Origin: CAWHHZ01 sp963829355
Lineage (GTDB): Bacteria > Acidobacteriota > Thermoanaerobaculia > Gp7-AA8 > JAHWKK01
DNA: 64,000 nucleotides
Assembly: GCA_963829355.1 (NCBI GenBank)
Contig: CAWHHZ010000008.1
Span: 124,001 to 188,000, forward strand
Reading direction: 5' to 3'
Shown here piece after piece: positions 33,977 to 42,620 of this stretch (its first letter is position 1; every line of letters starts with the position of its first letter). Below the pieces are notes generated by a model that saw only the letters and a program-made list of their open reading frames with translations, was not told the origin of the DNA and did no database searches. A program made the position numbers and the translations under genes.

Positions 33977-34276
33977 CGAGAATCCTTTCTCGAGGCGGAG
34001 CATCCGCAGACGGGAAGCATCGATGAATCGCAGAGACGCGATACAGGATGAATGACCACCACGTTCTTCCTCCGCTCTCGTTCAAGCGACCTGAGAGGTC
34101 GCAGTCCTATCGAACAGCATCGCCGAGAGCGCCACGGTGATCAGCTGCGAGAAAAACAGTATCCCAGAACCGAACCATGCCGCAAGGCAAATGGTCACCA
34201 GGAAAGCTGCAGCCGAAATATCGGGCTTCCAATCTGCTTTCTGGTTCTTTCGGTCCAGCCGGACGAAAAACTCGTT

Positions 34277-35263
34277 ATGCGCGAAGCGACTCTTCCACCA
34301 ACCGCCGTCTCCGAGGCGTCCGTTACCCTGCGGTTCGATCGCGAAACCGATGAGGGTCAGCTCTCCGATCGGACTTTCCTGACGATCGGGACGGCGGGCT
34401 CACAGTTACCGCGGGCGGCGGGAGTGGTGCTGCCGGTCCCTTCGATCGGCCCGGGAAACGTGCTGGAGGTCTGGGAGTCGAGCCGCCCGGTATCGCGGAT
34501 CCGGCACAACGGCATCAACGCAGCGTGTGCCGGAGGTTATCTTTTCGGAGCCGTAGCGGGACATCCCGAGGAGAAACTCTCGACCGCGACCGCAGAGATC
34601 TACAGCCGGATGCTCGAGCTCACACGGTCAGCCGGAATGCCTCACCTCGTACGGGTCTGGAACTACTTCCCGCGCATCAACGAGATTGAGTCGATCGAGC
34701 GTTACCAGGACTTCTGCAAGACGCGCTTCGAGATTTTCGAGTCCGCCCAGTACGACATGTCCCGGGACCTGCCGGCAGCTAGCGCCGTGGGCTCGGCGAG
34801 CGGCGCGCTCACCGTCGTCTTCCTCGCTTCGGAAGACAAACCCACATACATCGAGAATCCACGACAGATCAGCGCATTCCGCTACCCTGAAAAATATGGC
34901 CCACGCAGCCCCTCATTCTCGCGGGGCGCTCTTCTCCCGGATTCCCGTACTCTGTTCGTCTCCGGCACTGCCAGTATCGTGGGGCACGAAACCGTTCACG
35001 CGGGCGATCTACCGGCTCAGGTCGAGGAAACACTTCGCAACATCGACATCGTCATCGAGCGCGCGTTCGGGAAGGGAGCCTCGCTGCTGTCTCCACACTT
35101 CGAGAGCCATCTCAAAGTCTATGTACGCCACGCTGAGGACAAACTGGCCATCGCCGAGCGGCTCGAACGACTCATCCCTGCCGACCAGGTGATCTACCTG
35201 CGCGCCGACATCTGTCGCAGCGATCTGCTGGTCGAGATCGAAGCCCTCGTCCGCAGAAGCTGA
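34277..35263 (+). CDS. Chorismatase (FkbO/Hyg5/XanB2-type) family enzyme
   Basis: This family removes pyruvate from chorismate to give a cyclohexadiene or 3-/4-hydroxybenzoate. The 328-residue product has the expected blocks: FLTIGTAGSQLP, RIRHNGINAACAGGYLFGAV, VWNYFPRINEIESIERYQDF, LPAASAVGSASGALTVVFL, IENPRQISAFRYP and GPRSPSFSRGALL, then FVSGTASIVGHETVH and a Gln/Glu-rich helix (QVEETLRNIDIVI). The fold is RidA-like. ATG 34277 is taken as the start because conservation begins soon after; upstream codons in the same frame do not look coding. Which product it makes is undecided. It is 10 bases upstream of a zinc-ribbon/Smr gene. Confidence 0.87.
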   Translation: MREATLPPTAVSEASVTLRFDRETDEGQLSDRTFLTIGTAGSQLPRAAGVVLPVPSIGPGNVLEVWESSRPVSRIRHNGINAACAGGYLFGAVAGHPEEKLSTATAEIYSRMLELTRSAGMPHLVRVWNYFPRINEIESIERYQDFCKTRFEIFESAQYDMSRDLPAASAVGSASGALTVVFLASEDKPTYIENPRQISAFRYPEKYGPRSPSFSRGALLPDSRTLFVSGTASIVGHETVHAGDLPAQVEETLRNIDIVIERAFGKGASLLSPHFESHLKVYVRHAEDKLAIAERLERLIPADQVIYLRADICRSDLLVEIEALVRRS

Positions 35264-35272
35264 GAGTGCTGC

Positions 35273-35719
35273 ATGACGACCTGCGGGATGTGCGGAAACC
35301 CCTTTGACGCCGGGTCCGAGTGTCCCTACTGCGGAACGTTCCAGCATACGATGTCCTCGGGTACCTCGAAGCGCCGGCGCAGCATCGTGACGTTGAATCT
35401 CGAGACGGGAAAGCCGGGTGTCGAGGACGCACTGGGAAAACTCGATCGCGAGATCGCGGCGGCGAAGATGAAACAGATCCGGCTGATCCGGGTCATCCAC
35501 GGATGGGGCTCCTCGGGCTCAGGCGGCGCGATCAAGATGGCGGTGGCCGCCCATCTCCAGGGACTCCTGCGACAGCGGACGATCCGATCCTTCACTCCCG
35601 GCGACGGATATTCCGACTACACGAACGCCGGCCGGGACCTCCTGTCCGCGTACCCGTCGTTGCGCGCATCACTCAGGACCGACCGCGAAAATCCCGGCAT
35701 CACGTTCGTCGAGGTGTGA
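35273..35719 (+). CDS. Zinc-ribbon protein with C-terminal Smr-like domain
   Basis: The 148-residue protein starts with a two-knuckle zinc ribbon, CGMCG and CPYCG at residues 4-8 and 17-21. Residues about 38-148 form an Smr-like domain: VTLNLETGKPGVEDALGKLD then LIRVIHGWGSSGSGGAIKMA with the HGxG motif of this nuclease or nucleic-acid-binding fold. The second basic residue usual in Smr enzymes is not obvious, so activity is unsure. It is 10 bases from the chorismatase gene and converges end-to-end with the transporter gene (1 base between stops). It is probably an RNA- or DNA-binding protein in the cytoplasm. Confidence 0.78.
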   Translation: MTTCGMCGNPFDAGSECPYCGTFQHTMSSGTSKRRRSIVTLNLETGKPGVEDALGKLDREIAAAKMKQIRLIRVIHGWGSSGSGGAIKMAVAAHLQGLLRQRTIRSFTPGDGYSDYTNAGRDLLSAYPSLRASLRTDRENPGITFVEV

Positions 35720-35720
35720 C

Positions 35721-36995
35721 TCACCTCAGCAGGTAGATCACGTAGACCACGGCTGTCCCACCGAGGAGAGCCAGACCAGCGTACGAGAGCGCGATGAGCG
35801 CGCGGCCGGGGCGGTGCTCGACCGGCACCTCGGGACCGGTCACTGCGCGAAGATTGAGATAGCCGAGAGCGGGCGCGACGAGGAACGACACGATCGTCGC
35901 GAAGTCGATCATCGTTGCGAGAGTTCCGGCGAAGAGACCGAGAACTGCGACCGTTCCGAGTGCGAGCGTCAGGAGCCCGCTCCAGTAGACGCCGCCCATC
36001 CCCTCGTCCGTGCTCCCTCCGAAGCGGCCCGAGGTCAGCACGCGCACAGAACGATCGATCGCACGAGGATAGCCGTCGATCACTGTGACGGCTGTGGAGA
36101 GCATTGTCGTGAGGACGGCGGTGGCGACGATTGGCATGGTCCAGCTACCGAGCACCCTGCCGTAGAGCTCGATCAGTTCCGCTGAGAAGCGGGTACCCTG
36201 CGGACTGAACATCTGTCCGGATCGGTGCATGACGGCCGCCCCCAGAATCAGAAACGCGAACGCCATGACCACTGTGCCGATGTAGCCGATCCGGAAATCG
36301 AGGAGAACATGCCTCACGCTGGCTCTCGATCCGCCAGACTGATCTTTCGCCAGCGTCCAGAGTGAGCTCCACACCGCGATGTCGATCGCTGATGGCATCC
36401 ACCCGACGAGTGCGAGCACGAAGGGGAACGGGATTCCGTCAGGACCGCCGATCGCGGGAATCAGTCGGAGCGTCGAGAAATCCGCTCGTGGCAGACTGAC
36501 CACCGCTGCCGCGATCGTGGAAACCGCGAGGAGGACCAGAATGAACTTGATCAGCAGATCGAGCATTCGATACCTGCCGGCATACAGGAGCAGACCGCTG
36601 GCCAGACAAACGAGAGCACCCATCGCGGCAAGCGGCAACTCCAGACCGAATGCATACCCGAAAAGAAAGCTCGTCATCAGCACGATTGCCGATTGCACGA
36701 TCAGTCCGGTCAGGATCGTGATCGCGATATAGAGCCACAGCGCCCACCTGCCAATTCTCCGGTAGCCCTCGACGAGGCTCTGGCCAGTCGCTGCCGCATA
36801 ACGCGGACCGAACTCGAAGAAAGGGTACTTCAGTATGTTCGCGAGCAGGACGACTCCGGCGAGCCCGAACCCTGCCATCGCACCAGCTCTGGTCGACTGG
36901 ACGAGATGCGATATGCCGATCGCCGCCGCGGCCCACAGCAAACCGGGTCCGAACGCGGACCAGAAGCTGTGCCTGCCGGAACTGACGTTTTCCAT
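35721..36995 (-). CDS. Nramp-superfamily membrane transporter lacking the DPGN motif
   Basis: The 424-residue protein has eleven or so predicted TM helices. Its start, FGPGLLWAAAAIGISHLVQS, aligns with the Nramp opening GPGFL...DPGN, but the metal-binding Asp and Asn of DPGN are replaced by GISHLVQSTRAGA. The later helix that in Nramp carries MPH reads ALVGWMPSAID here. The fold is thus Nramp-like but the canonical Mn/Fe site is missing; another cation or a solute is likely. It lies 12 bp after the ZAS/TPR gene on the same strand. The stop meets that of the Smr gene from the other side. Confidence 0.82.
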   Translation of the reverse strand: MENVSSGRHSFWSAFGPGLLWAAAAIGISHLVQSTRAGAMAGFGLAGVVLLANILKYPFFEFGPRYAAATGQSLVEGYRRIGRWALWLYIAITILTGLIVQSAIVLMTSFLFGYAFGLELPLAAMGALVCLASGLLLYAGRYRMLDLLIKFILVLLAVSTIAAAVVSLPRADFSTLRLIPAIGGPDGIPFPFVLALVGWMPSAIDIAVWSSLWTLAKDQSGGSRASVRHVLLDFRIGYIGTVVMAFAFLILGAAVMHRSGQMFSPQGTRFSAELIELYGRVLGSWTMPIVATAVLTTMLSTAVTVIDGYPRAIDRSVRVLTSGRFGGSTDEGMGGVYWSGLLTLALGTVAVLGLFAGTLATMIDFATIVSFLVAPALGYLNLRAVTGPEVPVEHRPGRALIALSYAGLALLGGTAVVYVIYLLR

Positions 36996-37007
36996 TCTCG
37001 TGCTTCC

Positions 37008-38288
37008 CTACGCCGTTGGAGAGAAGCTGAGCTTCGGATTTGCCCGAGACAGTTCCAGAAAATCACGAACTTCACGCACGAGCTCCGGTTGCGTCTCGGC
37101 GAGCTCCGAGATCTCTCTGAGATACGCGAGCGCCCGCTGCTGCTCTCGACGGGAGAAGCGTCCCGAGAGCACCTCGAGGCTCTTTCTCACTTCGTGCTCA
37201 GCCTCATCGATCCGCCCGAGAATCAGCAGCGACTCGTAGAGATCGAGACGCAGGAGACTCACTTCCTCGACCAGATCGAGACGACCGAAGCTGCCAACCA
37301 GTCCACGAAGCGCTTCGACCGACTCATCGAAACGTCCTTCGGCCATCATCACACGTGCCTGTCCCCATTCGGAGCGCAGCGCGTCTACCGCCATCCCGCG
37401 GCTGCGAAATGTCATGACTGCATCCTCGAAGAGCGCTGAAGCCTCTGCCGCCGCGCCCGTTCGCACCGAGATATGGCCCAGAGCACTCTTCACGCAGGCA
37501 ACCGTGACTTCGTCGCCATCATCACGAAGAGCCCCGAGAAGATCTCTGAACGCTTCCGCAGCGGCCGCGGGAGAGCCCTCATTGAAATAACTGGCTGCGA
37601 TCATGAACTTCGCCCGATTGAAGCGGCGTTTGTCGGCAAACTGCCGGAAGCCTTCGGTCGCGCGTGACGCCCACTCGCGCGCGGCCTCACATTCTCCGAG
37701 CTCGAGAAATACCCGTCCCCGCTCGTACCAGACACGCGCCAACTCCAGTTCGCTGATTGGAAGCTTCGCCGCGATCGTCTCGGCCTGGCGCAGGAGATTG
37801 AGGGCATTCTCGTACGCGGCTAGAGCACGGTGCGTACTCGCCAGTTCCCGCACGGCCCCGACCTCGAGTTGAAGCTGCAGAGAAGGGCTCTGACTCTCGA
37901 GAGATCTCACGAGATCGACGAGTGAGGACGCAGCGATCAGCGCCCTGCGCGGATTCGACCATCGCACTTGCGGGATCCAGTCCAGCAGCTCGAGCGCTCC
38001 CCCTTCGGTGCGAAGCTCTGGGCTCTCGAGCAGCCGTTTGCTGAGACCCGCCTCCGGGATCGACGGCAGATTCTTGATCGCACGATGGGCTTCATCTCGT
38101 TCTCGTTCGAGTCGCCGGGCGGGTGCAACGCTGCTCCCGTCATCGCCGCCGTGTCCGGCCTCACTCAGGAGCTGCCGGACGAGCTCGACGTGCTGCATGC
38201 ATCTTTGGCATTGGACGAGATGATCCTCTACGCCGACCGTTTCGCCGGCGGCATATCGTGTAAGCAGGTCGTCCGATGGATGCGTCAT
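37008..38288 (-). CDS. Zinc-finger (ZAS-like) TPR protein
   Basis: The 426-residue protein opens with HLVQCQRC (His and two Cys in the order H-x3-C-x2-C), the zinc-binding anti-sigma pattern found at the N-terminus of ZAS anti-sigma factors. No TM helix follows; instead residues from about 100 on form many TPR-like helix pairs (for example AAYENALNLLRQAETIA and RAKFMIAASYFNEGSP). In acidobacterial genomes proteins of this layout often accompany ECF sigma factors, but none is adjacent here. Binding of a regulator in the cytoplasm is likely but unproven. ATG 38288 is taken because the zinc finger begins shortly after it. Confidence 0.75.
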   Translation of the reverse strand: MTHPSDDLLTRYAAGETVGVEDHLVQCQRCMQHVELVRQLLSEAGHGGDDGSSVAPARRLERERDEAHRAIKNLPSIPEAGLSKRLLESPELRTEGGALELLDWIPQVRWSNPRRALIAASSLVDLVRSLESQSPSLQLQLEVGAVRELASTHRALAAYENALNLLRQAETIAAKLPISELELARVWYERGRVFLELGECEAAREWASRATEGFRQFADKRRFNRAKFMIAASYFNEGSPAAAAEAFRDLLGALRDDGDEVTVACVKSALGHISVRTGAAAEASALFEDAVMTFRSRGMAVDALRSEWGQARVMMAEGRFDESVEALRGLVGSFGRLDLVEEVSLLRLDLYESLLILGRIDEAEHEVRKSLEVLSGRFSRREQQRALAYLREISELAETQPELVREVRDFLELSRANPKLSFSPTA

Positions 38289-38511
38289 ACCTGTCGGGCC
38301 CCCGGACCTGTCCCGTGGGCGCAGCTCAGCCACTACCCTATCAATGCATTTCTGGATTCTTCAGGACCTTCGCCTGTCACGACGGATCCTTCTTGAGCCT
38401 GCCCCAATATATCCGATTTGCCATCAAATCGCCGTACGTCGTGGCGTCGGCGATTGATCGAAGGATGAACGGCAGAGCAGCGGCGGGGTCCGCTGATCAT
38501 CCCCGCGGGCA

Positions 38512-39033
38512 TCACAAAAAGTGGAGAGTGTCATCGACCCGAGGCCGCTTGAGCCGGTCGCGAATGGCTCCCGCTTTCTTTCGAAGCTGAAACCACTCGC
38601 TCAGATCCCCCTCATCGTCGAGATCGCCCATCTCCTGCTCGAGACTCTCCGGATCTTCACCCGACTCGAGACGGCTGAGCATCTCCTCCATGCGCGGACC
38701 CGCCTCCATTCCGGCGGCCTCGCCGAACCGCCGCAGCAGGCTGGCCATGGCGCGGGGGTCTTCCTCCCCTTCGCCCATCGAGTCCAGCTCGCCCGCCATC
38801 GATCCCATCATCTGCTCGAGGCGATCCTCATCCATTCCTGCAAATGGATCATCGCCTTCCGCTTCGAGATCACTCTCTCCTGCGGGCCGTCCAATCGCAA
38901 AACGGGAGGGGCGTCTCTCGAGTTCCGGACGCCCGCATCGAGGACATTCCGGACGCGCATCCGTATTGGCGGACTTCGAAAAGAAACTGAATATCGTGTT
39001 GCAGTCGGAACAGAAGAATTCGTAGATCGGCAT
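38512..39033 (-). CDS. FmdB-type zinc-ribbon protein with long acidic tail
   Basis: Residues 1-45 are the FmdB/CxxC regulatory domain: MPIYEFFCSDC with Cys8 and Cys11, and ECPRCG with Cys30 and Cys33. The remaining 128 residues are strongly acidic and helical, with many Glu, Asp and Met (for example GMDEDRLEQMMGSMAGELD), then a basic end. The family is small and its function is unclear. It lies 43 bp downstream of the aminotransferase gene on the same strand. Confidence 0.85.
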   Translation of the reverse strand: MPIYEFFCSDCNTIFSFFSKSANTDARPECPRCGRPELERRPSRFAIGRPAGESDLEAEGDDPFAGMDEDRLEQMMGSMAGELDSMGEGEEDPRAMASLLRRFGEAAGMEAGPRMEEMLSRLESGEDPESLEQEMGDLDDEGDLSEWFQLRKKAGAIRDRLKRPRVDDTLHFL

Positions 39034-39076
39034 TTGTCTGTACGATCTCCGCGCCGCAAGCGTCAGCGACGCCGGC

Positions 39077-40297
39077 TCAATCCATTTTCAGAGCCTTCTC
39101 GATCCTCTCGAGAGCCCAGTCGATCTCCTCACGCTTGATCACGAGAGGAGGAGCAATGCGAATGACGTGCTCGTGCGTTTCCTTGCAGAGCAGGCCGTCC
39201 CGCATCAGCGCCTCACAGAACCTTCGCGCCCCGCCCGCTTCCTTTTTCAGCTCGATACCGATCCAGAGCCCCTTACCGCGAATCTCTTTCACGTGCGGCG
39301 AATCGATCTTCTGAAGACGATCCATGAAGTAGGCGCCGAGCTCCGCCGACCGTTCGATCAGCTTTTCATCCGTCAGAACTTTCAGCGCAGCGCGTGCGAC
39401 GGCGGAGGCTACAGGGTTGCCTCCATAGGTCGATCCGTGATCTCCCGGATTGAAAACGCTCATCACATCGTCGGTCGAAAGAAATCCGGAGACCGGGTAG
39501 AACCCGCCTGAGAGAGCCTTCCCCACAATCACTCCGTCCGGTCGAATCCCCTCGTGCTCAAACGCGAAGAGCTTGCCCGTCCGGCCGAGACCAGACTGAA
39601 TCTCGTCGACGATCAGCAGGCAGTTGTTCTCGGAAGTGATCTCGCGAAGTCCCTGGAGATAGCCCGCCGGAGGAATGATGATTCCTCCTTCGCCCTGGAT
39701 CGGTTCCACCAGCACGGCCACCACGTTCTCGTCCATCGCCTGTTTGACCGCATCGAGGTCGCCGTACGGCAGCAACTCGAATCCGGGCGTAAACGGTCCG
39801 AAGCCATCGCGATACTGCGGCTCGGAGGAGAACCCGACGATGGTCGTCGTGCGACCGTGAAAATTGTTCTCGAACACGAGAATCTTTGCCTTGCCCTCGG
39901 CAACTCCCTTTTTCTTGTAGCCCCATTTCCGAGCGGCCTTGATCGCGGTTTCCACCGCCTCGGCGCCGGTATTCATCAGCAGCACCTTGTCAAAGCCGGT
40001 CATCTCGCACAACTGCTCGTAAAAGTGTCCGAGCTGATCGTTGCGGAACGCTCGCGAGGTGAGAGAGACCTTCTTCGACTGCTCGATCATTGCCTCGAGA
40101 ATCTTCGGATGAGAGTGTCCCTGATTGACGGCCGAGTAGGCGGCGAGAAAATCCATGTACCGATTGCCATCGACGTCCCAGACCCACACGCCTTCGGCCC
40201 GGCTCACGACGACGTCGAGTGGGTGATAGTTGTGGGCGCCGTACTTTTCTTCAAGCGCAATCAGTTCCTGGACCTTGCTGGTGGTGGCAGTGCTCAT
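39077..40297 (-). CDS. rocD: Ornithine aminotransferase (class III, PLP-dependent)
   Basis: RocD moves the delta-amino group of ornithine to 2-oxoglutarate, giving glutamate-semialdehyde. The 406-residue product has the opening EKYGAHNYHPLDVVVSRAEG, NTGAEAVETAIKAARKWGY, FHGRT, EPIQGEGGI, DEIQSGLGRTG and the PLP-lysine block VGKALSGGFYPVSGF, all close to bacterial ornithine aminotransferases. ATG 40297 is used instead of the TTG at 40303 because AGGAGA lies seven bases upstream. It is transcribed away from glutaminase across a spacer of about 150 bp, so both may be controlled by glutamate or ornithine supply. Arginine utilisation or proline supply are the likely roles. Confidence 0.94.
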   Translation of the reverse strand: MSTATTSKVQELIALEEKYGAHNYHPLDVVVSRAEGVWVWDVDGNRYMDFLAAYSAVNQGHSHPKILEAMIEQSKKVSLTSRAFRNDQLGHFYEQLCEMTGFDKVLLMNTGAEAVETAIKAARKWGYKKKGVAEGKAKILVFENNFHGRTTTIVGFSSEPQYRDGFGPFTPGFELLPYGDLDAVKQAMDENVVAVLVEPIQGEGGIIIPPAGYLQGLREITSENNCLLIVDEIQSGLGRTGKLFAFEHEGIRPDGVIVGKALSGGFYPVSGFLSTDDVMSVFNPGDHGSTYGGNPVASAVARAALKVLTDEKLIERSAELGAYFMDRLQKIDSPHVKEIRGKGLWIGIELKKEAGGARRFCEALMRDGLLCKETHEHVIRIAPPLVIKREEIDWALERIEKALKMD

Positions 40298-40445
40298 GGA
40301 CAACTCTCCTGGATGACTTGTTTAGGCAAGAAGACCGCGCGCCACCCCGAGGGCAGCGGGTCTGCAGCGCCGCTTTTACCATGAGATGCCTCTCGAGGTC
40401 CACAGGCGAGCAAAGATCGCGCGGGCGGGTGTACGATTCCCCCGC

Positions 40446-41429
40446 ATGAATGCACGGTCCGTTACACAGGAAGCATCTTCGACGCCATCGGACAAAGCAC
40501 CTCCGAGCGATGGTGATCCAAATCTCGCCGCCATTCTCGAGGAGATCCGCGCGGAGGTCGCGCCTCTTCTTCGACGGGGCAGACAGGCGACCTACATCGA
40601 ACCGCTTTCCCGCATTCCGCTCGAACGGTTCGGCCTCTCCCTCATCACGCTCGACGGGACGACTTACTCGACCGGGGACAGCGAGGAGCGCTTTTCGATC
40701 CAGAGCATCATGAAGGTCTTTCTGTTGAGCCTCGCGATGCAGTACGAGGGGGACGCCGTATGGGAACGGGTGGGACGCGAGCCCTCCGGCAGCCGGTTCA
40801 ACTCGCTGGTCCAGCTCGAGTACGAGGAGGGGATGCCTCGGAATCCATTCATCAATGCCGGCGCCCTCGTCCTGACCGACCTGATCCTGTCACGCTCGGC
40901 GGGAGACGATCCTCTGCTCGAGCTCGTCCGCTCGTGCGCGGGGAATCCCGGGATCGGGTACGACCCGGTCGTCGCCGAGGCCGAGCATGAAAGCGGTCAC
41001 AGAAACAGGGCGCTCGCTCATTTTCTCCGATCGTACGGCAACCTGAAGAATGACGTCGAGCAGGTGCTCGAACATTACTTCCGCTACTGTTCGATCTCGA
41101 TGAGCTGCAGCGAGCTCTCCCGCGCGGTGAGCTTTCTCGCGCACGAAGGCCGGACGATCGGCGCTGAGATCGAGGTCGCGACGCCCCGGCAAGTCAAGAG
41201 GATCAACTCTCTGATGCTCACCTGTGGCGTCTACGATGAAGCCGGAGACTTCGCCTATCGGGTCGGACTGCCGGGAAAAAGCGGAGTTGGTGGAGGCATC
41301 GCGGCAGTGCTGCCGCGCCGTTTCTCCGTCGCGGTCTGGTCCCCTGGGCTCGACGGGAGTGGGAACTCGCTGGCCGGCACCATGGCGCTGGAGCTGTTGA
41401 CGACCAAGACCTCTCAGTCGATCTTCTGA
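40446..41429 (+). CDS. glsA: Glutaminase
   Basis: Serine-dependent glutaminase hydrolyses glutamine to glutamate and ammonia in the cytoplasm. The 327-residue product contains the catalytic FSIQSIMKVF (Ser and Lys of SxxK), GMPRNPFINAGAL, YCSISMSCSELSRAVSFLA, and the end LPGKSGVGGGIAAVLPRRFSVAVWSPGLDGSGNS, the standard GlsA order. The second Ser of the usual SISK is Met here. ATG 40446 places the start just before a disordered 30-residue lead. It is divergent from the ornithine aminotransferase gene. Confidence 0.95.
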   Translation: MNARSVTQEASSTPSDKAPPSDGDPNLAAILEEIRAEVAPLLRRGRQATYIEPLSRIPLERFGLSLITLDGTTYSTGDSEERFSIQSIMKVFLLSLAMQYEGDAVWERVGREPSGSRFNSLVQLEYEEGMPRNPFINAGALVLTDLILSRSAGDDPLLELVRSCAGNPGIGYDPVVAEAEHESGHRNRALAHFLRSYGNLKNDVEQVLEHYFRYCSISMSCSELSRAVSFLAHEGRTIGAEIEVATPRQVKRINSLMLTCGVYDEAGDFAYRVGLPGKSGVGGGIAAVLPRRFSVAVWSPGLDGSGNSLAGTMALELLTTKTSQSIF

Positions 41430-41501
41430 GGAATCCTGTCGTTCCGAGCGGGTCTGCAGGAAGGGCGAGGCTCCCGCAACCTGGATCGGGATCGCCGCGA
41501 A

Positions 41502-42620
41502 TTACTGAAGCGCCTCGAGAAAACGCTCCCCCGCGACTTCGATCTGCCAGTTTCTCATCGCTTCGATCTCTCTGAGGTCATCGAGAGTCTCCACACCGGC
41601 CGTCGCAATCGAAGTCAGAAGATGCTTCGGTGCGAGTACCGATGCGTCGATCCCCAATTCCTCGGCGATCTCGTTGCGCACCGTCTTGAGACGGTTGACG
41701 ACACGCTCCACCTTCCGGTCGGGCCGCCAGCTCGTCGCTTTCGCCTTCTGCGGGAGATCGTCCTCCGGCGTCGCGAGCCCGGCGTGAACTGCATCCAGAA
41801 TCGCAGAGCCATACCTCCGCAACAGCCCCGGGCTCACGCCTTTGACGGTGCTCAGCGCCGACCTCTGCCGTGGATGTTCTTTCGCGATCGTCATCAACGC
41901 GTCGTTGGACAGGATGCGAAATGCCGGAACGTCGCGGCTTCGAGCTTCCCGGTCACGCCAGTCGTGAAGAACCCGCACCAGCTCCATCGAGCGCGGGTCG
42001 AGCCGTCCGGAGCCCTTGAGCTTCCGCCAGCCTTCGCCGTCGTTCTCGCTCGGGGTCCATCTGACCTCTTCGAGGCGCCGGAACTCTTCGAGCGCCCATT
42101 CCCAGCGACCCTTCTCCTCCAGTTGCGCCTTCAGAATCGAGGCGAGCTCCATCAGGTGTTTCGTGTCTTTCGCCGCGTAGTCACGCATATCTGCCGGCAG
42201 AGGCCGGCGCGACCAGTCGGCACGCTGATGTGCCTTGTCGAGCTCGACGCCGAGATACTTCTGGAGCAGCGCCGCCAGCCCGATGCCCGGCTCGCCGAGA
42301 AGCTGTGAACAGATCATCGTGTCGATCAGGTTGTGGATACGGATCCCGAAGTCCCGTCCGAGGATACGCAGGTCGTAATCCGCCCCGTGCAGCAGCTTCG
42401 TGACCGCCGGATCCTCGAGAACCAAGCCGAGTTTTCGGAGACTCAGGTCTTTCAGGGGGTCAATCAGGAGATCGCGACCTCCGGCAGTGATCTGAATGAG
42501 GCATACCTTGTCGAAGTAGCTGTGGAACGAATCCGCCTCCGTATCGATGGCGATGGTGTCACAGCCTTCCAGACGCTCGAGCTCCTTATCGAGCTCCGCC
42601 TGCCCGTCGATCCAGATCAT
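41502..42620 (-). CDS. rnd: Ribonuclease D-type 3'-5' exoribonuclease
   Basis: RNase D trims the 3' ends of tRNA and other RNAs. The 372-residue product has the three DEDDy motifs: IAIDTEADS, LHGADYDLRIL and MRDYAAKDTKHLMEL, and a C-terminal HRDC region (DREARSRDVPAFRILSNDAL). Length and layout are normal. The start ATG overlaps the end of the upstream gene (42617-43186) by four bases, so the two are translated together. Confidence 0.93.
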   Translation of the reverse strand: MIWIDGQAELDKELERLEGCDTIAIDTEADSFHSYFDKVCLIQITAGGRDLLIDPLKDLSLRKLGLVLEDPAVTKLLHGADYDLRILGRDFGIRIHNLIDTMICSQLLGEPGIGLAALLQKYLGVELDKAHQRADWSRRPLPADMRDYAAKDTKHLMELASILKAQLEEKGRWEWALEEFRRLEEVRWTPSENDGEGWRKLKGSGRLDPRSMELVRVLHDWRDREARSRDVPAFRILSNDALMTIAKEHPRQRSALSTVKGVSPGLLRRYGSAILDAVHAGLATPEDDLPQKAKATSWRPDRKVERVVNRLKTVRNEIAEELGIDASVLAPKHLLTSIATAGVETLDDLREIEAMRNWQIEVAGERFLEALQ

